Origin: Actinomycetota bacterium
GTDB taxonomy: Bacteria; Actinomycetota; Thermoleophilia; Gaiellales; F1-60-MAGs149
Length of the DNA stretch: 64,000 bases
Direction of reading: 5' to 3'
NCBI GenBank assembly: GCA_026392355.1
Contig: JAPLCF010000030.1
Span: 434,001-498,000 of the forward strand
The position numbers were made by a program, and so were the translations under genes. Every line of letters starts with the position of its first letter. Positions within the stretch are counted from its first letter, which is position 1. The notes beneath the pieces are model-generated. The model was not told where the DNA came from, ran no database searches, and saw only the letters and a program-made list of their open reading frames with translations. This document shows positions 30,092-37,567 of the stretch, one piece after another.

Positions 30092-31042
30092 CTACGCGCC
30101 CAACGCCTCGCGCCCGTGCGGCGCGTCCCAGTCGAGCGCAGGTCCTGCCGGGATGATGCCCGTCGGGTTTAGTTGGAGATGCGTCGTGTAGTAGTGCGTC
30201 TTGATGTGATCGAGCCAGACGGTCTCGGCGACATCCGGCTGCTGGTACAGGTCGCGGAAGTACGGCCCAAGGTTTGGGTAATCGCTGATGCGGCGGATGT
30301 TGGTCTTGAAGTGGCCGACGTAGACGGGGTCGAAGCGCGCCAGCGTCGTAAAGAGACGCCAGTCAACCTCGGTGATCGATGGGCCCATCAGGTAGCGCTG
30401 TGTCGCCAAGCGCTCGTCGAGCTCGTCGAGCATCGCGAAGAGTGCCGCCACGGCCTCGTCGTAGGCCTCCTGTGTGGTGGCGAACCCCGATCGATAGACG
30501 CCGTTATTGACGGCCTCGTAAATGCGCTCCTCGAGTACATCCATCTCTGGGATCAGCACTTCGGGCCGCAGGTCGAGACGCACGTCGGTGAAGGCATCAA
30601 ACGCCTTGTCGAGCATGCGCATCACCAGCGCGGACTCGTTGCAGACGATCGTGCGGGTCTCACGATCCCACATCGTCGGCACAGTCACGCGCCCGTCGTA
30701 CGTCGGGTCCGCAATCGCGTAGGCCTCGGAGAGGAAGCGAAAACCCTCGTAGGGCTCCGTCTCTGAGCCGACCGGATCGCCGAAACCCCAGCCACGCTCG
30801 TCGCGGTAGGGATTGACCACGACCATTGGCACCACGTCCTCAAGGCGCTTGAGGCGGCGCAGAATGATCGCGCGGTGCGCCCACGGGCACGCGTACGAGA
30901 CGTAGAGCACGTAGCGCCCGGCCTCGGCCGCATAGTTCGTCGTGCCGTTGGGGCAGACGTGGTCGAGAAAGCGGCTCTCCTGACGCACGAACCTACCGAT
31001 CCTGTCGGTCTCGCGGGGGAACTGGGCCGGAATGCTGCTCAT
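30092..31042 (-). CDS. YqjG/ECM4-type S-transferase (glutathionyl-hydroquinone reductase family)
   Basis: 316 aa. The N-terminal thioredoxin-like domain contains YACPWAHRAIILRRLKRL with nucleophile Cys52, the signature of Xi-class transferases that reduce glutathionyl-hydroquinones. The C-terminal all-helical domain includes GVYRSGFATTQEAYDEAV and PSITEVDWRLFTTLARFDPVYVGHFK, both diagnostic. Actinobacteria use mycothiol more than glutathione, so a mycothiolyl-hydroquinone substrate is possible; that is inference. Monocistronic between the tRNA terminator and the divergent MFS gene. Confidence 0.92.
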   Translation of the reverse strand: MSSIPAQFPRETDRIGRFVRQESRFLDHVCPNGTTNYAAEAGRYVLYVSYACPWAHRAIILRRLKRLEDVVPMVVVNPYRDERGWGFGDPVGSETEPYEGFRFLSEAYAIADPTYDGRVTVPTMWDRETRTIVCNESALVMRMLDKAFDAFTDVRLDLRPEVLIPEMDVLEERIYEAVNNGVYRSGFATTQEAYDEAVAALFAMLDELDERLATQRYLMGPSITEVDWRLFTTLARFDPVYVGHFKTNIRRISDYPNLGPYFRDLYQQPDVAETVWLDHIKTHYYTTHLQLNPTGIIPAGPALDWDAPHGREALGA

Positions 31043-31079
31043 GCAGCCACCGTAGCGCGGCGGCTACGATACCGCCGAC

Positions 31080-32219
31080 ATGCGCATTACGAACCTGCGG
31101 CTGGCGATCTTGATTTGCGCCCTCGGTGCGATGTCGGAGTCGCTGTTTTACACGGCACTGGCACCGATGCTCACCACGCTCGACGACGAGTTGGGGTTCA
31201 AGCAGGAGCAGGCCGGTCTGCTCGTCGCCGGATACGCCATCGGCTACTGGTTCGGCGCCTATCCGGCCTACCGATTCGCCGCGCGTTACGGGCCGCGCGC
31301 CACGGCCGTCACCGGCGTCGCGCTCGTCGCCATCGCCACGCTCGGCTTCGCCACGGGCGACACGTTCCCCGTCTTGATGGTCGCGCGCATCCTCGTCGGT
31401 GTCGGCAGTGTGATCGCCTACACCGGCCTGCTCGCCGCGGCGGGTGCGATCGCCGGTAGCGACCAGCGCGGCATGGCGATCGGCACCGTCTACAGCGGTT
31501 CGGCCGCCGGCTCAGCCGTCGGCCCGCTCGTCGGCACGATGGCGGTCGAGATCGGGCGCGGTCCTGTCTTCGCCGGCGTCGCCGCCGGCCAGGCGATCGT
31601 CGCCGGCCTGCTCTCGCGTCTGCCCACCACCCCGAATACCGAGCACGCCCCGATGCGCATGATGCGGCATTACCTGACGTCGAGGAAGGTACGAACTGGC
31701 CTCTGGATCACCTCGGTGCCTGGCTTCGCGCTTGGCGTGCTGACGCTTTCGGGCACCTATCGCCTCGACGAGATGGGCGCCGGATCGTCGATCATCGCGA
31801 TCGCGTTCAGCGGCATCGCCGTGATCAACGTCTTCGTCTCGCCGCGCATTGGCAAGGCCAGCGACCGCCTCGGCCGTCGTAAGCCGCTCATGCTCGCGTT
31901 GGTGGTCGCCGCCATCGCCGTCTTCCTGATCGTCGCTGCATCGTTCGAAGTTTCGACCGTTGCGCTGATCGCGATTGCCGGCGCATTCATGCTGGCCGTT
32001 TCTGGGCCAGGACTCGCGCTGGTTGGCGACGGCGTCACGGAACTCGGCGGCGACCCCGCCCACGGCACGTTCCTGATGAACCTGTTCTGGGGCCCCGCTG
32101 CCGCCCTTGGCGCGATTAGCGCGGGGCTCGTGCACGGTTCGGCCGGCGCAGAGCTCTCGCTGCTGATGCTGGCGGCGATCGCGGTCGCCTCGCTGATCTT
32201 CGCCCGCCGGCTCAGCTGA
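31080..32219 (+). CDS. Major facilitator superfamily transporter
   Basis: 379 aa with about 12 hydrophobic segments and the MFS pattern: AGYAIGYWFGAYPAYRFAARYGPRATAV (motif A region after TM2) and RILVGVGSVIAYTGLLAAAGAIAG in the first half. The second half has FVSPRIGKASDRLGRRKPLMLALVV, a second motif A. Compact loops and size fit a drug- or metabolite-efflux member; the substrate cannot be predicted. It ends one base before the convergent methyltransferase stop, so transcription must run into that gene's 3' end. Confidence 0.88.
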   Translation: MRITNLRLAILICALGAMSESLFYTALAPMLTTLDDELGFKQEQAGLLVAGYAIGYWFGAYPAYRFAARYGPRATAVTGVALVAIATLGFATGDTFPVLMVARILVGVGSVIAYTGLLAAAGAIAGSDQRGMAIGTVYSGSAAGSAVGPLVGTMAVEIGRGPVFAGVAAGQAIVAGLLSRLPTTPNTEHAPMRMMRHYLTSRKVRTGLWITSVPGFALGVLTLSGTYRLDEMGAGSSIIAIAFSGIAVINVFVSPRIGKASDRLGRRKPLMLALVVAAIAVFLIVAASFEVSTVALIAIAGAFMLAVSGPGLALVGDGVTELGGDPAHGTFLMNLFWGPAAALGAISAGLVHGSAGAELSLLMLAAIAVASLIFARRLS

Positions 32220-32220
32220 A

Positions 32221-32985
32221 TCAGCCGCGCAGCCGCGCGCGCCAGATTTCTTCGACCGGCCACTGCGAGGCCCACTCGGCCGTCATGTGCGTGTAGCGGG
32301 TCGTCGCGTCGGGTTGCACATAGAGCTCGATAATGTCCTCGACCTCGAAGCCACACGAGCGCAATAGGCGCAACTGGTCGCCGTGTGAGAGATGAAACTC
32401 GACGGAGTCATCGTCAGGCCAGTCGAACCGGTGCATGCCCCGTTGCGGGCGCAGCAGGCGATCGCTCGCGACATCCGTCTCGAGATCACCGAGACAGAGG
32501 ACGGAGAGCACGGAGTTGACGAGGAAGATCAACTCGCCGCCCGGGCGTAGGATGCGGGCTGCTTCAGGGATCCACGCGTACGGGTCGCACCAGATGCTGG
32601 CGCCGTACTCGGAGATCGCGAGGTCAAAGCTGTCGTCAGCGAACGGCGTCTGCTCGGCGTTCCCGTGATGCAGAGGGAACGCAATGCCGTGCTCGGCTTG
32701 GAGTCGACGTGCGGTCGCGAGCTGCGCCTCAGAGTTGTCGATGCCAACCGGGCGCGCGCCGCGCCGCGCCAGCCAGGCAGAGACATACCCCGTGCCACAC
32801 CCGAGCTCGATTGAGTCGAGACCATCGAACGAAGCTGGCAGCACGCCAACCTCAGCCTCAGGATTACCAAAGAGGCCCCAATTGGGGTCTTGTGTCCACG
32901 CACGCTTACCCGCGGCGACATAGTCCGCCGCCCATGCATCCCACTGCCGTCGGTTGCACGCGACGTGATCGGGAAGGTCGCTCAC
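32221..32985 (-). CDS. Class I SAM-dependent methyltransferase
   Basis: 254 aa. The SAM-binding motif I is DGLDSIELGCGTGYVSAWLARRGA, followed by the acidic residue in PVGIDNSEAQLATARR. Motif II is near DDSFDLAISEYGASIWCDPY, then LRPGGELIFLVNSVLSVLC. The N-terminal SDLPDHVACNRRQWDAWAADYVAAGKRAW is a common opening for small-molecule methyltransferases of the UbiE/ArsM-like type. ATG 32985 overlaps the stop of the upstream E1 gene as ATGA, so it is co-translated with a central-metabolism enzyme without an obvious reason. Confidence 0.88.
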   Translation of the reverse strand: MSDLPDHVACNRRQWDAWAADYVAAGKRAWTQDPNWGLFGNPEAEVGVLPASFDGLDSIELGCGTGYVSAWLARRGARPVGIDNSEAQLATARRLQAEHGIAFPLHHGNAEQTPFADDSFDLAISEYGASIWCDPYAWIPEAARILRPGGELIFLVNSVLSVLCLGDLETDVASDRLLRPQRGMHRFDWPDDDSVEFHLSHGDQLRLLRSCGFEVEDIIELYVQPDATTRYTHMTAEWASQWPVEEIWRARLRG

Positions 32986-35357
32986 TGATCAGGGCGCCAG
33001 AGGCCGGCAATGGCCGCCTCTGCAATCGCCTCGGCGCTGAGGTCGAGCCACTCGTAGACCTCGGGCTGCGAGCCGCACTGGCCAAAGCGATCGACCCCGA
33101 GTGGGATCAGCGGCGCGGCAAACGCGGCGCCAAGGAACGACAGCGCGTGTGGCGCTGCGTCGTGCACGGTGACGAGCGGCACGCCGCGCTCCTCCGGCAA
33201 GACGAGGCGCTCGAGGATCGATGGGTCACTGAGACGCCCGCTGCGCAGCGTGTTGGTGCGCGTACGGAGGGCGCGGAAGAGGCGATCCGGGCTTGTGACG
33301 TTGACGATCGACGCGCCGATGTCCTCAGCCGCCAGAAGTTCGCGGGCGGCCAGCGCCTGCGGAATCATGGCGCCGCACGCGGCGATCACCACGCGCGAAC
33401 CGGGGCCTCCGACCTCGGCCTCGGCCAGGCGGTAGCCGCCGGCCAGCACGTCGTCGCGCAGCGATGCGCGATCGCTGCGCTCAAGCAGGCCGGTAAAGGC
33501 ATCCTGCTCGACCGGCGTGGTCGACAGCCGCAGATAGTGGGCCTCGCCATCGGGCAGCACGATGTCGCGCAGACCGTGGAGCATCACCCACTCGGTCTCG
33601 AGCGCATAACAGGGCTCCCACATCGTCAACCCGGGCAGCTCCATGCCGATCGACGCGGTGATCGACGACTGGTGCGCACCACCCTCGCGCGACAGCGAGA
33701 CACCAGACGGTGTACCGGCAAAGACAAAGCGCGCGCCCGAATAGACGGAGTAGATCAGCGCGTCGAGGCCACGGCAGACGAACGGGTCGTAGACCGTGCC
33801 GACGGGCAGCAGCTGATGGCCGTGGAGTTCCGCACCGAGACCGAGCTGTCCGAGTAGCAGAAAGAGGTTCATCTCCGAGATGCCAAGCTCGATGTGCTGG
33901 CCCTTCGGCGACGGCTCCCACTTGAGCGGTCCTGCGTCCTCGATCTCGAAGACCTCTTCGACCTCCGGACTGAAGACGCCGCGCTTGTTGATCCAGCCAC
34001 CGAGCCCTGTCGAGATCGACACGTCGGGACTCGTGGTGACAATGCTGCGCGCGACCTCCTCGACGTTGGCGATGTCCTGCAGGACACGGGCGAACGCGTC
34101 CTGGCTTGACGTCTTGCGCGAGGTGACCGGGCCGAACTCGTTCGGAATCGCGTACGGGTCGACGCGCTGCGGCGCAGCGGCATGCTGCTCGCTCAGGCGC
34201 TCGGCCGAGGCCACGCAGACGCGTCCCGCAGGCGTGTCGGACGCGAAGCCCGCCCACTCGTCGCTCGGGTCGGCCAGCTGTGATCGCAACTCGGCAATCT
34301 GCGGCGTCGAGAGGATTGCGGAGTGGTTCATGGGATGCCCCGCCATCGGCAGCCCCCACCCCTTGACCGTGAACGCAAAGATCACGGTCGGACGCGTCGG
34401 GTCCGCGTCGGCGCGGTTCAGCGCCGCGATCATGTCGCCGAGGTCGTGCCCACCGAGGTCGCCGATCAGTGCGGGTAGCGCCGCATCCTCGTAGGCCTCG
34501 AGTACGCCTGCAAGTGCCTTACGGTCGGCCGCGGGCGCGTTCTCAACGACGAGCTTGCGGATGTCGGCGCCGCTCTTGCGCAGGAGGCTCTGATACTCCG
34601 GATTTGGCATCTCATCGATGCGACGCTCCAGCGCTTCGCCGCCCTCGCGCGCAAAGGCCTCGCGCAGCTTCGAGCCGTACTTCACGATCTCGACCTGCCA
34701 GCCGTGATCGCGGAAGACATGGGTGAACTCCTGCGAGCGCACGCCGGGGATCACGCGGTCGAGGCTCTGACGATTGAAGTCGACGATCCAGGTGAGCTGA
34801 CCGAGGCCACGCGCGGCCGGATCGGCGAGCGCCTCCCAGACGTTGCCCTCATCGAGCTCGGCATCGCCCATCAGCGCCACGAAGCGGCGGCCGGGTTCGG
34901 CGTCGAAATGCGCGTTGACGTAGCGATCAACGACGCTCGCAAACAGCGGCGCAGCCGCCCCCAAGCCCACGGAGCCGGTCGAGAAGTCAATCGGATCGGG
35001 ATCCTTCGTACGCGACGGATACGCCTGCAGACCACCGAAGGCGCGCAGCGACGTGAGGTACTCGCGATCCAGACGACCGAGCAAGTAGTTGATCGAGTGC
35101 AGCACCGGCGAGGCGTGCGGCTTGACGGCGACGCGGTCACCCGCTTTCAGCCAGTGGAAGTACAGCGCCGTCATCGCCGTGACCATCGACGCCGAGGAGG
35201 CCTGATGACCGCCGACCTTGAGATCGTCATCGGACGGACGCTCGTGGTTGGCGTAGTCGATCATGCGCGTCGCCAGCCAGAGCACGCGTCGCTGAATTGC
35301 GTCAAGCGTCTCCAGCTCGTCGGCAGGCAGTTCGGTGCGCGGCGGAGAGATGGCCAT
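32982..35357 (-). CDS. Pyruvate dehydrogenase E1-like / transketolase-like ThDP enzyme
   Basis: 791 aa single-chain thiamine-diphosphate enzyme of the AceE/transketolase group. The N-terminal half has HQASSASMVTAMTALYFHWL, KPHASPVLHSINYLLG and the ThDP motif GDAELDEGNVWEALAD ending in VDFNRQSLD. The pyrimidine domain follows (ELGISEMNLFLLLGQLGLG), and the C-terminal transketolase-like domain begins near VVIAACGAMIPQALAARELL. It is somewhat shorter than E. coli AceE (about 890 aa). No E2 or E3 gene is adjacent. The exact 2-oxo acid is therefore uncertain. Confidence 0.82.
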   Translation of the reverse strand: MAISPPRTELPADELETLDAIQRRVLWLATRMIDYANHERPSDDDLKVGGHQASSASMVTAMTALYFHWLKAGDRVAVKPHASPVLHSINYLLGRLDREYLTSLRAFGGLQAYPSRTKDPDPIDFSTGSVGLGAAAPLFASVVDRYVNAHFDAEPGRRFVALMGDAELDEGNVWEALADPAARGLGQLTWIVDFNRQSLDRVIPGVRSQEFTHVFRDHGWQVEIVKYGSKLREAFAREGGEALERRIDEMPNPEYQSLLRKSGADIRKLVVENAPAADRKALAGVLEAYEDAALPALIGDLGGHDLGDMIAALNRADADPTRPTVIFAFTVKGWGLPMAGHPMNHSAILSTPQIAELRSQLADPSDEWAGFASDTPAGRVCVASAERLSEQHAAAPQRVDPYAIPNEFGPVTSRKTSSQDAFARVLQDIANVEEVARSIVTTSPDVSISTGLGGWINKRGVFSPEVEEVFEIEDAGPLKWEPSPKGQHIELGISEMNLFLLLGQLGLGAELHGHQLLPVGTVYDPFVCRGLDALIYSVYSGARFVFAGTPSGVSLSREGGAHQSSITASIGMELPGLTMWEPCYALETEWVMLHGLRDIVLPDGEAHYLRLSTTPVEQDAFTGLLERSDRASLRDDVLAGGYRLAEAEVGGPGSRVVIAACGAMIPQALAARELLAAEDIGASIVNVTSPDRLFRALRTRTNTLRSGRLSDPSILERLVLPEERGVPLVTVHDAAPHALSFLGAAFAAPLIPLGVDRFGQCGSQPEVYEWLDLSAEAIAEAAIAGLWRPDQ

Positions 35358-35412
35358 GGCGGAAGCCTACTCGCTAGTCCAGCGCTCAGAAAGGACGACT
35401 ACCCGTGCGGGC

Positions 35413-35829
35413 CTACCCGCAGTCACCGACGTTGTCCGCGACGATGCACTCGCGGATGTCAAAGCCGGTCAGCAGCGCGCGCCGCACCGCGCAGCTGTCG
35501 GCGACCTTGTCGAGGCGGTCCCGCTGCTCGTCCGTGATCGGCTTCTCGAGGTGGATCTTGAGACGGAACGCGCGCGGCTCGGCCTTCTGCTCGTACTCGA
35601 CGTCGACGCGAATGCCACCGACATCCCACTCCTTGGTGCGAACGTAGGCCGAGACAGCGGTCGCGGTACACGCCGCGAGGGCAGCGACGAGCAGCTCGTG
35701 CGGCGACGGGCCCTCGTCCGTCCCGCCCAGATGCTCGGGCTCGTCGGTGATCACATGGAAGCGGCCGTCGACGAGGACGTCCTGCTTGAGGAGGCCCGGC
35801 GTGGAGCGGGCAGAGGCGATCAGAGTCAT
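35413..35829 (-). CDS. OsmC/Ohr-family peroxidase-like protein
   Basis: 138 aa with the two conserved cysteines of the OsmC fold: Cys54 (LLVAALAACTATAVS) and Cys113 (DSCAVRRALLTG). In this family they reduce organic hydroperoxides as a dimer. SPHELLVAALAACTA and the LEKPITDEQRDRLDKVADSCAV segment are typical of the YhfA-like subgroup. Cytosolic, stand-alone; the divergent neighbour starts at 35945. Confidence 0.9.
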   Translation of the reverse strand: MTLIASARSTPGLLKQDVLVDGRFHVITDEPEHLGGTDEGPSPHELLVAALAACTATAVSAYVRTKEWDVGGIRVDVEYEQKAEPRAFRLKIHLEKPITDEQRDRLDKVADSCAVRRALLTGFDIRECIVADNVGDCG

Positions 35830-35944
35830 GGCCGTAGCCTAGTGCGTTGACGCGACCAACAACGGCCTCGTTTTGACGCTCAGGCTCTGGTACCGTCGCG
35901 CCACGTCATCGGCGCCATACCGGCGCCCTTTCCGGAGGTTCCGT

Positions 35945-36232
35945 ATGTTCCTGCTGCTCGGTCGTTACACCGCCCCGCTCGACGAGGTCGATCCCCATCG
36001 CGATGGGCACGTGGCCTGGGTGCAGGAGCACGCTGGCGCTGGGCACTTCCTTGCCGGCGCACTGGAAGAGGGTGGCGCAGGTGGCGCCATCGTGGCCAAG
36101 GCCGGAAGCCGTGACGAGGTCGAGGCTTGGATCGCCGCCGATCCGTTCATCATCAACGGCGTCTTCGAGTACGACGTGCGCGAGTACTCCGTCGCATTCG
36201 CCGCACCGGGCGTCGAGGGCCTGCAGGACTAG
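35945..36232 (+). CDS. YciI-like protein
   Basis: 95 aa ferredoxin-fold protein. MFLLLGRYTAPLDEVDPHRDGHVAWVQEHAGAG is the typical N-terminus with the conserved His. It continues FLAGALEEGGAGGAIVAKAGSRDEVEAWIAADPF and ends with the hallmark FEYDVREYS. Family members have unknown or weak hydrolase-like activity and often pair with other enzymes. I started at ATG 35945; the ORF upstream to 35873 lacks family similarity. The stop TAG shares the tetramer CTAG (36229-36232) with the stop of the convergent gene. Confidence 0.85.
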   Translation: MFLLLGRYTAPLDEVDPHRDGHVAWVQEHAGAGHFLAGALEEGGAGGAIVAKAGSRDEVEAWIAADPFIINGVFEYDVREYSVAFAAPGVEGLQD

Positions 36233-36960
36233 GCGCGCACGGCGGCGAGGTACGCGCGAATCGCGTCCTCGTCGCCGAAGCTGCTACCGGCAACGCCAAT
36301 CGCGGTCGCGCCGGCATCGAGCCAGGCACGGGCGATCGCCGGATCGGCCATCAACCCCCCGTTGGGGTACGTACGCAGGCCCGGATAGACCGCCAGCAGC
36401 GCCTTGAGGTACGGAATGCCCACGACATCGGCGGGGTAGATCTTGACCATCGGCGCCGCCAGCGACTGGTACACCTCGGTGGGCGTCATCGTGCCCGGCA
36501 CGGGGACGATCCCTTGTGCCAGCGCCTCCGCGATCAGCGCCGGGAAGGTACCAGGGGCGAAGACCACGGAGGCTCCCGCTGCCGCCGCCCGGCGGACATC
36601 GTCGCGCGTGCGCATCGTGCCGACCCCAACCGTCACACCATCGGCAACGAGTGCCCGCGTGGCGCGATGGACGTCGGCGGTACTCGTCGTCAGCTCGACG
36701 ATGGTGGCACCGCCCGCCACCCAGCGACGAGCCGACGAGAGCGCCGCACGCCACGAGACGTCACGGATCACGGGGACCGCGCGCTGTCGCGCCATGCGAT
36801 CCAGCACGCGGAAGTGCGCGGTATTCGGGAGACCATCCGCCGTGCTGCCGGCGGCAGCGTCGGCCGCTGTCGCACCGATCATCCCCGCCGCGACAACGCC
36901 GCCGAGACCGACGGCCAGCAGGCCGCGACGATCGATCCCCTCCTGCCCCGCTTCGTCCAT
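36229..36960 (-). CDS. KDPG/KHG-aldolase-like protein with Tat-type leader
   Basis: 243 aa from ATG 36960. Residues 1-40 look like a twin-arginine signal: Arg11-Arg12 in DRRGLLAVGLGGVV, a hydrophobic stretch and an AADAAAG end. Residues 50-243 are a 2-keto-3-deoxy-6-phosphogluconate aldolase fold with Glu89 (IVELTTST), Schiff-base Lys173 (MVKIYPAD), VPGTMTPTEV and GTMRT in the expected order. Normal family members are cytosolic and about 210 aa. An exported version is unusual; the leader could also be a membrane anchor. It lies just downstream of tmRNA on the same strand, after a terminator. Confidence 0.8.
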   Translation of the reverse strand: MDEAGQEGIDRRGLLAVGLGGVVAAGMIGATAADAAAGSTADGLPNTAHFRVLDRMARQRAVPVIRDVSWRAALSSARRWVAGGATIVELTTSTADVHRATRALVADGVTVGVGTMRTRDDVRRAAAAGASVVFAPGTFPALIAEALAQGIVPVPGTMTPTEVYQSLAAPMVKIYPADVVGIPYLKALLAVYPGLRTYPNGGLMADPAIARAWLDAGATAIGVAGSSFGDEDAIRAYLAAVRA

Positions 36961-37002
36961 GCCCACAAGCCTACAAGTGGCTGAACGCATCCCGAAACGA
37001 GA

Positions 37003-37026
37003 CCGCCTCCCCGGTTGGGGAGGCGG
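37003..37026 (-). terminator. Terminator of the tmRNA gene
   Basis: A perfect 10-bp stem (37003-37012 with 37017-37026) and four-base loop start 21 bases after the tmRNA 3' end, with a moderately T-rich stretch (TCTCGTTTC) beyond it on the minus strand. Confidence 0.85.
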
Positions 37027-37045
37027 ATCGTATGCCCTGGGAGCA

Positions 37046-37409
<364 letters not shown>

Positions 37410-37422
37410 TGGGGACACAGCA

Positions 37423-37428
37423 ATCGTA
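37423..37428 (-). promoter_or_regulatory. Candidate -10 element of the tmRNA promoter
   Basis: TACGAT on the minus strand, 13 bases upstream of the mature 5' end, which is consistent with RNase P trimming of a short leader. No strong -35 is seen. Confidence 0.4.
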
Positions 37429-37567
37429 CAGGAGTGCGCAGGTGCCGGCCCATGGGGCATGGACGATCGCTACGTGCCACCCGCGTCGCTCGCGCGTACG
37501 GGTACCCCTACATTGGTCCACGACAGGTGTGAATCGTGGCACCCTACCGCCTGCGTCCGCTTTCGAC

